Assembly: GCF_003477525.1 (NCBI RefSeq) | Contig: NZ_QUDO01000032.1 | Location: 1-42,429, forward strand | DNA: 42,429 nucleotides | Reading direction: 5' to 3' | DNA from: Ruminococcus sp. AF41-9 | GTDB taxonomy: Bacteria; Bacillota; Clostridia; Lachnospirales; Lachnospiraceae | Part shown: positions 33,612 through 41,440 of the stretch, in pieces | Numbering within the stretch: the first letter of the stretch is position 1 | How the letters are laid out: the number at the start of each line of letters is the position of its first letter | Notes under the pieces: model-generated | Told to the model about the DNA's origin: nothing | Databases searched by the model: none | The model's input: only the letters and a program-made list of their open reading frames with translations | Made by a program: the position numbers and the translations under genes

Positions 33612-33638
33612 AAAAAAGCCCCGAAAGGGGCTTTTTTT
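33612..33638 (+). terminator. Terminator after cysK
   Basis: AAAAAGCCCC-GAAA-GGGGCTTTTTTT, a textbook GNRA-loop terminator. Confidence 0.95.
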
Positions 33639-33766
33639 ACGTTACCCAGATGTGATAGAATAGCTAAGAGTTAATCTGGGAATCCAATCTTGAGATTAAT
33701 TTTACAGATAGTTTTCACGATAACTGATAAAAATAAGAATCATTTAAGACAGGATGGAAAATAAAT

Positions 33767-34849
33767 ATGAGAAAAGCAATTATCGCAATGAGCGGCGGAG
33801 TGGACAGCTCTGTGGCAGCTCTGCTGACAAAGGAAACCGGTGATGAGTGTATCGGTGCAACTATGAAACTGTTTCACAATGAAGATGTGGGAATCAAGAA
33901 GGAGAAAACATGCTGTTCCCTGGATGATGTGGAAGATGCCAGAAGTGTCTGCTACAGAATGGGGATAAAATATTATGTATTTAACTTTTCCGAGAGATTC
34001 AAAGAAGATGTTATGGATCGTTTTGTAGATGCGTATGAGCATGGCTGCACACCGAATCCGTGTATTGACTGCAACCGTTATCTGAAATTTGACAAGATGT
34101 TCCAGAGAATGAGAGAGCTGGAGTATGATTATATTGTGACCGGTCATTATGCCCGTGTGGAGTATGATGAGGAAAAAGGCCGCTATTTATTAAAGAAGGC
34201 AGTGGATGATACCAAGGATCAGAGCTATGTACTTTATATGCTGACTCAGGAACAGCTTGCGCATATTTCTCTGCCGCTGGGCGGACTTCGCAAGACAAAA
34301 GTACGTGAGATTGCAGAAGAGCATGGATTTATAAATGCGAGAAAGCATGACAGTCAGGATATCTGTTTCGTACCGGACGGTGACTATGCGAAATTTATTG
34401 AACAGTACACAGGTCATAAATCCAAACCTGGAAACTTTGTAGATATGGAAGGAAATGTTCTGGGACAGCATAAGGGAATCATTCACTATACACTGGGTCA
34501 GAGACGTGGACTTGGGATTCCGGCAGCAGCCAGACTCTATGTCTGTGATATTTCCCCGAAAACCAATCAGGTAGTGCTGGGAAGCAATGAGGATCTTTTC
34601 CATTCTGAGCTGACAGCCACACAGGTGAACCTGATTTCCTGCGAGTCACTGAAAGAGCCGATGAGACTGAAAGCAAAAATCCGTTACCGTCATCCGGAGC
34701 AGGATGCTGTGGCATGGCAGACGGAAGATGGCACTCTTCATGTACGCTTTGACAAACCACAGAGAGCGATCACAAGAGGACAGGCAGTGGTTCTCTATGA
34801 TGGGGATATCGTTGTGGGCGGCGGAGTCATTGAGAACTGTATTAAATAA
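33767..34849 (+). CDS. mnmA: tRNA-specific 2-thiouridylase
   Basis: The 360-residue enzyme thiolates U34 of tRNA-Lys/Glu/Gln. AMSGGVDSSVAALL is the PP-loop; CIDCNRYLKFDKM contains the first catalytic cysteine; DSQDICFVPDGDYAKF contains the second; YTLGQRRGLGIPAA and the C-terminal beta-barrel follow. Sulfur arrives from an IscS-type desulfurase not in this window. In Bacillus mnmA and the CymR gene are also neighbours, which fits sulfur context. The start at 33767 follows AGGATGGAAAAT, a moderate site. Confidence 0.94.
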   Translation: MRKAIIAMSGGVDSSVAALLTKETGDECIGATMKLFHNEDVGIKKEKTCCSLDDVEDARSVCYRMGIKYYVFNFSERFKEDVMDRFVDAYEHGCTPNPCIDCNRYLKFDKMFQRMRELEYDYIVTGHYARVEYDEEKGRYLLKKAVDDTKDQSYVLYMLTQEQLAHISLPLGGLRKTKVREIAEEHGFINARKHDSQDICFVPDGDYAKFIEQYTGHKSKPGNFVDMEGNVLGQHKGIIHYTLGQRRGLGIPAAARLYVCDISPKTNQVVLGSNEDLFHSELTATQVNLISCESLKEPMRLKAKIRYRHPEQDAVAWQTEDGTLHVRFDKPQRAITRGQAVVLYDGDIVVGGGVIENCIK

Positions 34850-34950
34850 ATGCCAGAATGCATGGAAAACAGGAAATAATATGGATATAGTTTAAAACTA
34901 TAACAAGATATAAAATTCTAAGATAAGATTATCGATGAAAAACTTCAGAT

Positions 34951-34985
34951 TTCCTATTGACATACTAGGAATGAGGTGCTAATAT
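34951..34985 (+). promoter_or_regulatory. metY promoter overlapped by an inverted repeat
   Basis: A perfect TTGACA (34957-34962), 17 bases and TAATAT (34980-34985). TTCCTA (34951-34956) and TAGGAA (34966-34971) flank the -35 with nine bases between; the right half includes the 9-mer ACTAGGAAT shared with the Rrf2 promoter. A repressor here would block polymerase directly. Confidence 0.65.
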
Positions 34986-35046
34986 ACAACTATGCTAAAT
35001 CATATCAAACAGATATGAAATACGTAGAAAGAGAAGAGGCTTAGAG

Positions 35047-35109
35047 ATGAGAGTATTAAAGAGCCAGAATCGAATTTGTATAGAAGAAAAACGAATGTGT
35101 CTGTGTTAA
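35047..35109 (+). CDS. Cys-containing leader peptide of metY
   Basis: Within the 290-base metY leader a 20-codon frame reads MRVLKSQNRICIEEKRMCLC and stops at 35107-35109. It has a ribosome site (GAAGAGG, seven bases before ATG). Three of the last ten residues are cysteine and it ends Cys-Leu-Cys-stop, the layout expected for a sensor of charged tRNA-Cys ahead of a cysteine/methionine gene. No intrinsic terminator lies between it and metY; small stems occur at 35141-35157 (TTACATT/AATGTAA) and 35168-35184 (TATTTC/GAAATA), so any control would be by Rho or by translation. Confidence 0.55.
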   Translation: MRVLKSQNRICIEEKRMCLC

Positions 35110-35279
35110 TAATCTGAAAGCAAAATACAGAATGCAGGAATTACATTTATAATGTAAAAATTATAAATATTTCTTATTGAAATAAAAGATACCGGCTGCC
35201 GGATGAAGCGCAGTCAGGTAAAAATATATCAGAAATTAAAACTATTATCATAAATTGAAAGAAAGATGAGGACAGACAC

Positions 35280-36593
35280 ATGAGCAAAAAAATCGAAAGA
35301 AAAGACAGAAAATTTAAATTTGAAACATTACAGCTTCACGTAGGACAGGAAAGCCCGGATCCGGTTACAGATGCAAGAGCAGTACCGATCTACCAGACAT
35401 CTTCCTATGTATTCAGAAACTGCGATCATGCAGCAGCTCGTTTCGGACTTGCAGATGCAGGTAACATCTACGGACGTCTTACAAACCCGACAGAAGATGT
35501 ATTCGAAAAGAGAATCGCAGCACTTGAAGGTGGTTCCGCAGCACTTGCAGTAGCATCCGGTGCAGCAGCTATTACATACACAATCGAGAACCTTGCACAG
35601 CAGGGTGACCACATCGTAGCAGCTAAAAACATCTACGGTGGAACAACAAACCTGCTTGAGCATACTCTTCCGGCTTACGGAATCACAACAACATTCGTTG
35701 ATGTATTCAACCTTGAAGAAGTAGAGAACGCAATTCAGGATAACACAAAAGCTGTTTATATCGAAACACTTGGAAACCCGAACTCTGATGTAGTTGATAT
35801 TGAAGCTATCGCAAAGATTGCTCATGCACATAAGATCCCGCTTGTTGTAGATAATACATTTGCAACTCCATACCTTGTAAGACCGATCGAATACGGTGCA
35901 GACATTGTTGTTCATTCTGCAACTAAGTTTATCGGTGGACATGGAACAACAATCGGTGGTGTAATCGTTGAAGGTGGTAAATTTGACTGGGAAGCTTCAG
36001 GCAAATTTGCATCCCTGACAGAGCCAAACCCAAGCTACCATGGTGTAAGCTTTACAAAAGCATGCGGACCTGCTGCATTTGTTACAAAGATCCGTGCAAT
36101 CCTTCTTCGTGACACAGGTGCTACCATTTCTCCTGTAAGCTCCTTCATCTTCCTTCAGGGACTTGAAACACTGTCTCTTCGTGTAGAGCGTCATGTGGAA
36201 AATGCACTGAAAGTTGTTCAGTACCTGAACAATCATCCACAGGTAGAAAAAGTTCATCATCCGTCTGTATCTACAGATGCAAGCCAGCAGGAACTTTATA
36301 AGAAATACTTCCCGAACGGCGGCGGTTCTATCTTCACATTTGAGATCAAGGGTGATGCACAGAAAGCAAAAGACTTCATTGATAACCTGGAACTGTTCTC
36401 TCTGCTTGCAAACGTAGCAGATGTTAAATCTCTGGTTATCCACCCGGCTACAACAACACACAGCCAGTGCACAGAAGAAGAACTTCTTGACCAGGGTATC
36501 AAACCAAATACAATCCGTCTTTCTATTGGTACAGAAAATATCGATGATATTATTCAGGACCTTGACGAAGCATTCAAAGCAGTAGCAGAATAA
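35280..36593 (+). CDS. metY: O-acetylhomoserine sulfhydrylase
   Basis: The 437-residue protein belongs to the Cys/Met metabolism PLP family in its long OAH-sulfhydrylase form. [32 protein letters not shown] and [10 protein letters not shown] begin the core; [34 protein letters not shown] contains the PLP aspartate and lysine (Lys about residue 220). [21 protein letters not shown] and [15 protein letters not shown] close it. It joins sulfide to O-acetylhomoserine giving homocysteine; some also use O-acetylserine. Codon choice is strongly biased toward GCA, GTA, ACA and GAA compared with neighbours, pointing to high expression. Regulation: see the promoter and the leader peptide. Confidence 0.93.
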   Translation: MSKKIERKDRKFKFETLQLHVGQESPDPVTDARAVPIYQTSSYVFRNCDHAAARFGLADAGNIYGRLTNPTEDVFEKRIAALEGGSAALAVASGAAAITYTIENLAQQGDHIVAAKNIYGGTTNLLEHTLPAYGITTTFVDVFNLEEVENAIQDNTKAVYIETLGNPNSDVVDIEAIAKIAHAHKIPLVVDNTFATPYLVRPIEYGADIVVHSATKFIGGHGTTIGGVIVEGGKFDWEASGKFASLTEPNPSYHGVSFTKACGPAAFVTKIRAILLRDTGATISPVSSFIFLQGLETLSLRVERHVENALKVVQYLNNHPQVEKVHHPSVSTDASQQELYKKYFPNGGGSIFTFEIKGDAQKAKDFIDNLELFSLLANVADVKSLVIHPATTTHSQCTEEELLDQGIKPNTIRLSIGTENIDDIIQDLDEAFKAVAE

Positions 36594-36651
36594 GAAGTTT
36601 CTCAATCATAGCATATACCTCCTTTTATTGCATGAAAGAAAGAACGTAAAT

Positions 36652-36703
36652 AAAAAGACCATATTTCGGATTTCTCCCCCAGGATCCGGAATATGGTCTT
36701 TTT
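36652..36703 (+). terminator. Terminator after metY
   Basis: AAAAAGACCATATT...CGGAT pairs with ATCCG...AATATGGTCTTTTT; A- and T-runs on both sides. Its T-run ends five bases before the next -35 box. Confidence 0.9.
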
Positions 36704-36707
36704 CTGC

Positions 36708-36735
36708 TTGACAAATTGTAAAAATGCGTTATAAT
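36708..36735 (+). promoter_or_regulatory. Consensus promoter of the metal-permease operon
   Basis: Perfect TTGACA (36708-36713) and perfect TATAAT (36730-36735) with a 16-base spacer. Such a strong promoter is normally held by a repressor; the Fur-family gene in the operon is a candidate. Confidence 0.85.
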
Positions 36736-36742
36736 ACGAAAA

Positions 36743-36865
36743 TGCAAACAAGTTGCAAATACAAACAAAGTGCAAATACAAACAGACTGCAAATTAATTA
36801 CAGCTATAAAGCTGCAATTATAAAACCGTAATTATAAAGCCGTAATTATAAAACTGCAACTCAAC
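36743..36865 (+). repeat. Degenerate 17/14-bp tandem repeats in the metal-permease leader
   Basis: Starting right at the expected transcription start are 17-base units TGCAAATACAAACAAAG (36754), TGCAAATACAAACAGAC (36771) and TGCAAATTAATTACAGC (36788), then TGCAATTATAAAACCG (36813) and 14-base TAATTATAAAGCCG (36829) with a partial copy (36843). The array is A-rich and ends about 35 bases before the ribosome site. Confidence 0.8.
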
Positions 36866-36918
36866 ACTACAAAAACAAAAGCTGTAGTCTGTTCAGAATA
36901 TAAGGAGGAACAATAACA

Positions 36919-37773
36919 ATGTCAGAAATTATTTTAGATTCCGTGACCGACAGTATAAAATTGCTGCCGTTTCTTTTTCTCACATACTTGTTTATGGAAT
37001 GGCTGGAGCACAAAACAGGTTCTGCTGCGCGCAATAAAATCCGCACGGCAGGAAAATTCGGACCTGTATGGGGAGGACTTCTTGGTGTGATCCCGCAGTG
37101 TGGATTCTCGGCAGCAGCCTCCAGCCTTTTTTCCGGGCGCGTGCTTACTGTGGGAACCCTGATTGCTGTGTACCTTTCTACTTCGGATGAGATGTTTCCA
37201 ATCATGATCTCCAATGCAGTACCGGCTGCTACGATCATAAAAATCCTTGCCTGCAAAGCAGGGATCGGAATCCTTTCCGGTCTGGCCGTGGAGTATGTCT
37301 ATACGCATGTCCTGAAGAAACAGGAGAAAGATATGGATATCCATGAAATCTGTGAGGAAGAACGCTGTCATTGTGAACATGGTTTGATTTCTTCTGCTGT
37401 ATCCCATACATTAAAGGTTTTTGTGTATATTTTCTTGATTTCTCTGGCTTTAAATATTATCATTGGATTAGTGGGAGAAGAGACGCTTGCAGGATTTTTC
37501 ACAGGGGCACCGGTTCTGGGCGAACTGATCGCTGCTCTTGTGGGACTGATCCCGAACTGTGCTTCTTCTGTAGTGATCACCCAGTTATATCTCGACCATA
37601 TTATCGGAGCCGGTGCAATGATGTCGGGGCTTCTGGTAAATGCAGGAGTGGGACTTCTGATCCTGTTTCGTCTGAATAAGGACAGAGTGCAGAATCTGAA
37701 AATTATTGCAACGCTTTATGGACTGGGAGTTTTCTGGGGAATTATCATTGAACTGACCGGGATTGTTTTCTAG
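36919..37773 (+). CDS. Putative heavy-metal/arsenic or manganese exporter (ArsP_2 type)
   Basis: The 284-residue polytopic protein has about eight to ten helices in two similar halves. Each half carries a matching motif: GGLLGVIPQCGFSAAASSLFSGR (first) and ALVGLIPNCASSVVITQLYLD (second), the conserved P-x-C sites of the '10TM heavy-metal exporter' family. The central loop is metal-binding in appearance (IHEICEEERCHCEHG). Family members are annotated as arsenic efflux or manganese transport proteins; the substrate is not settled. The downstream Fur-family gene suggests metal-dependent control. Good start behind AAGGAGG. Confidence 0.8.
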   Translation: MSEIILDSVTDSIKLLPFLFLTYLFMEWLEHKTGSAARNKIRTAGKFGPVWGGLLGVIPQCGFSAAASSLFSGRVLTVGTLIAVYLSTSDEMFPIMISNAVPAATIIKILACKAGIGILSGLAVEYVYTHVLKKQEKDMDIHEICEEERCHCEHGLISSAVSHTLKVFVYIFLISLALNIIIGLVGEETLAGFFTGAPVLGELIAALVGLIPNCASSVVITQLYLDHIIGAGAMMSGLLVNAGVGLLILFRLNKDRVQNLKIIATLYGLGVFWGIIIELTGIVF

Positions 37774-37832
37774 TACATCATTTTCGAAATAACGTACCAG
37801 TGCACCGGAGTTTAGGAGGAAAAAATAGGATT

Positions 37833-38261
37833 ATGGCGGGAAGCAGTTATGCGACAGCGAGCCGCAGGAAAATACTGGAATATCTGAAAAACAGTAATGA
37901 CCATACAGTGACAGCGGCAGATGTAGACGAATATCTGAGAGAACATGACAGTGAAGTGAATATCACGACAATCTATCGTTATCTGGATAAGCTGGCGAAG
38001 GATGGAACTGTGATCAAATATGTAGCTGAGAAAGGCTGTCAGGCAGCCTACCAGTATGTGGAACCGGGTCGTGGATGTGAACAGCACCTGCATCTGAAAT
38101 GTGTGAAATGTGGAAAAATCATTCATCTGGAGTGTCATTTTATGGAAGAAATTTCCCATCACATTGAGGAGAGTCATGGCTTCACTTTGCAGTGTAAGAA
38201 TTCTATTCTTTATGGAATCTGCAGGGACTGCAAAAAAGCCGGCGGAACGACAGAGAAATGA
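37833..38261 (+). CDS. Fur-family metal-responsive regulator
   Basis: The protein of about 142 residues has the Fur/Zur/PerR fold: winged helix (SRRKILEYLKNSNDHTVTAADV, ITTIYRYLDKLAKDGTVIKY) and a C-terminal dimer domain with EQHLHLKCVKCGKIIHLECHFM and a second C-x-x-C (GICRDCKK), forming the structural zinc site. Which metal it senses (Fe, Zn, Mn or peroxide) cannot be told. ATG 37833 lies 13 bases past AGGAGG, rather far; the frame is open from a GTG at 37800, so the start is uncertain. It follows the exporter by 59 bases in one operon. Confidence 0.88.
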   Translation: MAGSSYATASRRKILEYLKNSNDHTVTAADVDEYLREHDSEVNITTIYRYLDKLAKDGTVIKYVAEKGCQAAYQYVEPGRGCEQHLHLKCVKCGKIIHLECHFMEEISHHIEESHGFTLQCKNSILYGICRDCKKAGGTTEK

Positions 38262-38296
38262 GAAGTGCCGGTCCGATGCAAAAATATGGCGAGCCG

Positions 38297-38383
38297 GAGA
38301 AGATATCAGAACGGAGACGATATCGGAACAGAGAAGATATCAGAGCGAAGACGATATCGGGCAGGAGAAATATATCAGGAGCG
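38297..38383 (+). repeat. Five 17-bp tandem repeats with GATATC cores before the DUF3786 gene
   Basis: Units at 38297, 38314, 38331 and 38348 are exactly 17 bases (for example GAGAAGATATCAGAACG and GAGACGATATCGGAACA), alternating AGATATCA and CGATATCG centres; a fifth at 38365 is 19 bases. The last unit supplies the AGGAG ribosome site (38377-38381). Confidence 0.92.
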
Positions 38384-38390
38384 TAAAGAT

Positions 38391-39056
38391 ATGGATCAGG
38401 GAACAATGACGGAACAGAATGACAATCTGTCTAATTATGATAAAGTGATCGAGACATGGAGAAAGAAATTTCTGGAAATGGATCAGGAAGCACTGATCCG
38501 GAAATTTCAGTTAGAGGCAGATGAGGAAGCACTTTATCTTATTTATTTCAGCCATAAAATGCGGCTGGATCGAAAAACAGGTAAAGTGACCATGTGCGAA
38601 CAGCCGGAAAGAGAACTGACATTTAATACAGTGATCACGATCTACAATCTGTTTCACTATGCAATTGAGAATCCGGCGGCGTCCGGAAAGCTGGTGCCTT
38701 TCAGAGAAGTAAAAAGGGTTTATCCATTTGAGGCAGCGTATCGGAAAACCATCCTTTCGGAATTTCAGAATACATTTTCCGGTCATGTAGAAGAACTGAT
38801 CACAGCCTGCCGCAAACTGAATGGTGAAAAGATGCCACAGGGAGATGCCGGATTTATCCTTCCTGTGTTTCCATTCCTGAAAATTGCGGTTTTGTTCTGG
38901 GATGGTGACGATGAATTTGAAGCACAGGCAAACATGCTTTTTGATTCCAATATCACAGATTTCCTTCATGAGGAAAATGTAGTAGGTGTTGCGGCAGATG
39001 CTGTTTATTATCTGACAGATGCTGCAGGACTTGAAGCAGTAAGTATTTACGGATAA
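38391..39056 (+). CDS. DUF3786 domain protein
   Basis: The 221-residue soluble protein contains SNYDKVIETWRKKFLEMD, then YLIYFSHKMRLDRKTGKVT and, later, FPFLKIAVLFWDGDDEFEAQANMLFDSNITDFLHEENVVGVA, the core of the DUF3786 family found in anaerobes. No catalytic motif is evident; function is unknown. ATG 38391 is chosen because the AGGAG of the last tandem repeat lies nine bases ahead; the frame is open 42 codons further upstream through the repeats. The link to the exporter and Fur gene suggests a metal or cofactor role, by inference only. Confidence 0.75.
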   Translation: MDQGTMTEQNDNLSNYDKVIETWRKKFLEMDQEALIRKFQLEADEEALYLIYFSHKMRLDRKTGKVTMCEQPERELTFNTVITIYNLFHYAIENPAASGKLVPFREVKRVYPFEAAYRKTILSEFQNTFSGHVEELITACRKLNGEKMPQGDAGFILPVFPFLKIAVLFWDGDDEFEAQANMLFDSNITDFLHEENVVGVAADAVYYLTDAAGLEAVSIYG

Positions 39057-39068
39057 AAGGAGACAACA

Positions 39069-40097
39069 GTGCAGAGACGAAAAAGAATACATATGATTTC
39101 CGTGATACTGGCATGCATGCTGATGCTGGAATCCCCGGCGGTTTCCATGGCAGCAGTGCAGCCGGAGAAATCTGAAACAGTGGTAATGACATCGGCGGCA
39201 GCGGCAGGAACAGCATCAAAAACATCCGGCAAAGTCAGGATGGTTATTCTTGCAGCCTCAGGTGGTATTGTAAAAAAGAAGGCGTCTGCCGATGGAACAG
39301 TGGTTCTGCCCCCGGACAAAAACGGAAAAGGATATACATTTCTGGGCTGGTCAACACGAAAGAATCAGACAGGAAATCCTCAGTATCAGGCATATGAGAG
39401 GATAAAGCTGACAAAAACCATCCGTCTGTATCCGGTGAGATACTACTGGAATACAGAACCGGATCTGGATGTGAGTAATCTTGCAGACCAGCTGACAAAT
39501 TATTCAGGGGTTATTTTTGTGGGAGATTCCCGCACGATGATGATGAAAAAGACACTGGAAAGGCAGTATGGTTCTTCTGTTCATAAGAAGGTTTGGTTTG
39601 TGGATAAAAGCGGAGAAGGTCTGGAATGGATGCGGCAGTATGGTGGAAAACTTCTGATGAATGAACTGAAAGGAAAAACTTCAAAGAAGTCCAAACCGGT
39701 GGCGGTTATCTTTAACATGGGTGTAAATGACCTGATCCACAGAAACGGTAAGAGTATCGATTACCGCAGTGTCGTATCGCAGTATACTTCATATATGAAC
39801 AGTCTGTCAAAGAAACTGAAAAAGTACAACTGTAAATTATTTTATATGTCTGTAAATCCTGTCAATACAGCAATGAAACCAACCAGAAAAGAATCAGAGG
39901 TCAGAGCATTTAACAATACTCTGCGGAGGGGACTCAACAGCAGTTTTACATGGATCAACAGTTATTCGTATTTTATAAAAAATGGTTATTCGACACATTG
40001 TGAATTCAGAGGAAACACAGATGACGGACTTCATTATTCTATGATCACATACAAAAGAATTTATGCTTATGTGATAAAGAAACTGCAGAAGATGTAA
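39069..40097 (+). CDS. Secreted SGNH-hydrolase-like protein with Listeria-Bacteroides repeat
   Basis: The 342-residue protein starts at GTG 39069 (AAGGAG six bases before). An N-terminal signal peptide (RRKRIH, hydrophobic to about 22, SMAAV cleavage region about 27-30) is followed by an Ala/Thr/Ser linker. Residues 55-124 (GYTFLGWSTRKNQTGNPQY) form one InlB-type Flg_new repeat. The C-terminal domain has VIFVGDSRT (Ser154), FNMGVND (Asn220) and DGLHYS (Asp319/His322), the SGNH/GDSL block I, III and V residues. It may remove acetyl or other ester groups from a cell-surface glycan; the substrate is unknown. Confidence 0.82.
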   Translation: MQRRKRIHMISVILACMLMLESPAVSMAAVQPEKSETVVMTSAAAAGTASKTSGKVRMVILAASGGIVKKKASADGTVVLPPDKNGKGYTFLGWSTRKNQTGNPQYQAYERIKLTKTIRLYPVRYYWNTEPDLDVSNLADQLTNYSGVIFVGDSRTMMMKKTLERQYGSSVHKKVWFVDKSGEGLEWMRQYGGKLLMNELKGKTSKKSKPVAVIFNMGVNDLIHRNGKSIDYRSVVSQYTSYMNSLSKKLKKYNCKLFYMSVNPVNTAMKPTRKESEVRAFNNTLRRGLNSSFTWINSYSYFIKNGYSTHCEFRGNTDDGLHYSMITYKRIYAYVIKKLQKM

Positions 40098-40147
40098 TCT
40101 CTCAGTTGAAGTTCCTGTTTTATAGTGATACAATAACGATATTGCAG

Positions 40148-40174
40148 CCCGGAGACCGAAGGTGTGTCTCCGGG
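40148..40174 (+). terminator. Hairpin after the SGNH gene
   Basis: CCCGGAGAC (40148-40156) pairs with GTCTCCGGG (40166-40174). TTATCT follows instead of a T-run, so the terminator is moderate. Confidence 0.55.
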
Positions 40175-40210
40175 TTATCTGCGTTATGAGAAAACGAGGA
40201 GGAGAAAATC

Positions 40211-40936
40211 ATGAGAAGTGAAAGCTTCAGAAAAGGTTTGAAGGATGGTGTTCCGATCGGATTGGGATATTTTGCTGTCTCTTTTACATTTGGTATGATG
40301 GCGGTTGCTGATGGACTGAGCATCTGGCAGGCAGTCCTGATCTCTCTGACAAATGTGACATCAGCCGGACAGTTTGCAGGTCTGGAGATCATGGTGATGA
40401 GTGGTTCTTACTGGGAAATGGCTCTGACTCAGCTTATTATTAATCTGAGATACTGCCTGATGTCCTTTTCCCTTGCACAGAAATTCCGGAGGGATGAATC
40501 ACCGGTACACCGTTATATTGCGGCGTTTGGTGTGACAGATGAGATTTTCGGGATCAGTGCCAGCCAGCCGGGAAAGGTCAGTGCGTTTTACAATTATGGA
40601 GCCATGTGTGTGGCAATCCCGGGATGGGTGCTGGGAACTCTTGCGGGAGCGATTTCTGGCAACCTGCTTCCTGATTTTATGATGAGTGCGCTGAGTGTGG
40701 CGATTTATGGAATGTTCCTGGCGATCATTATTCCGCCTGCAAAGAAAAACAGAGCGGTTCTGCTGGTGGTTGTGGCAGCTATGATGATCAGTACGCTGTT
40801 TAAAGTAATACCGTTTCTGTCAAAGGTATCTTCCGGATTTGTGATTATTATCACGACCCTGATCGTAGCCGGTGCAGCGGCATATTTCTGCCCGGTTCAG
40901 GAAGAAAAAGAGGAGGGAAATGTTCATGAATCATAA
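40211..40936 (+). CDS. azlC: AzlC-family branched-chain amino acid exporter, large subunit
   Basis: The 241-residue membrane protein begins FRKGLKDGVPIGLGYFAVSFTFGMMA, the AzlC signature, and contains TNVTSAGQFAGLEIM and LIINLRYCLMSFSLAQKF. Members (AzlC/YgaZ) pair with a small AzlD/YgaH subunit to export branched-chain amino acids or analogues such as azaleucine. It starts behind GAGGAGGAG. Its stop overlaps the start of azlD by 11 bases. Confidence 0.92.
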   Translation: MRSESFRKGLKDGVPIGLGYFAVSFTFGMMAVADGLSIWQAVLISLTNVTSAGQFAGLEIMVMSGSYWEMALTQLIINLRYCLMSFSLAQKFRRDESPVHRYIAAFGVTDEIFGISASQPGKVSAFYNYGAMCVAIPGWVLGTLAGAISGNLLPDFMMSALSVAIYGMFLAIIIPPAKKNRAVLLVVVAAMMISTLFKVIPFLSKVSSGFVIIITTLIVAGAAAYFCPVQEEKEEGNVHES

Positions 40937-41243
40937 TATTTATATCTATATTCTGGTGATGGCGGGAGTGACTTACCTGATCCGTATGCTTCCTCTGGCA
41001 CTTTCCAGAAAAGAGATCACCAGTCCGTTTATCAAATCTTTTCTGTATTATGTGCCTTATGCATGCCTGGCAGCCATGACGTTTCCGGCAATCCTTTCTG
41101 CTACGGACAGTGTGATCTCGGCAGCAGTCGGATTTGTGGTTGCGCTGATCGCAGCGTATAAGGAAAAAAGCCTTCTTACTGTGGCTTTGTTTGCATGTGC
41201 GGCAGTGTTTATTGTGGAGAGGATCCTGCAGCTTGCCATGTGA
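40926..41243 (+). CDS. azlD: AzlD-family exporter, small subunit
   Basis: The 105-residue protein has four hydrophobic segments; ILVMAGVTYLIRMLPLAL and FLYYVPYACLAAMTFPAIL are AzlD hallmarks. ATG 40926 is preferred (GAGGAGG nine bases upstream) over ATG 40920, which is too close to that site. The overlap with azlC implies translational coupling and a heteromeric complex. Confidence 0.9.
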   Translation: MNHNIYIYILVMAGVTYLIRMLPLALSRKEITSPFIKSFLYYVPYACLAAMTFPAILSATDSVISAAVGFVVALIAAYKEKSLLTVALFACAAVFIVERILQLAM

Positions 41244-41287
41244 AAATAAATAATTTCCGGATTCCTGAATTGAGGATTCCGGTAACA

Positions 41288-41338
41288 AAAAAGACGGGTA
41301 TATGTCATATGATATGGCATACATCCGTCTGATTTTTT
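41288..41338. terminator. Bidirectional terminator between azlD and dapF
   Basis: AAAAAAGACGG...CCGTCTGATTTTTT with inner ATATG/CATAT pairings. A-run and T-run serve the two converging genes. Confidence 0.85.
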
Positions 41339-41440
41339 GCCTTGTGCCGGATCGATAAAACTTTCTGTTTTGCCTCTTGAAGGATAAAACTTTCTGCCTT
41401 GCGTCTTGAAGAATCGGGCTGAAATTGTCTGAATGGGGAA

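Noticed and set aside
35328..36605. Two long open frames antisense to metY, rich in Cys
   Set aside because: They mirror the biased codons of metY, lack ribosome sites and resemble no protein family.
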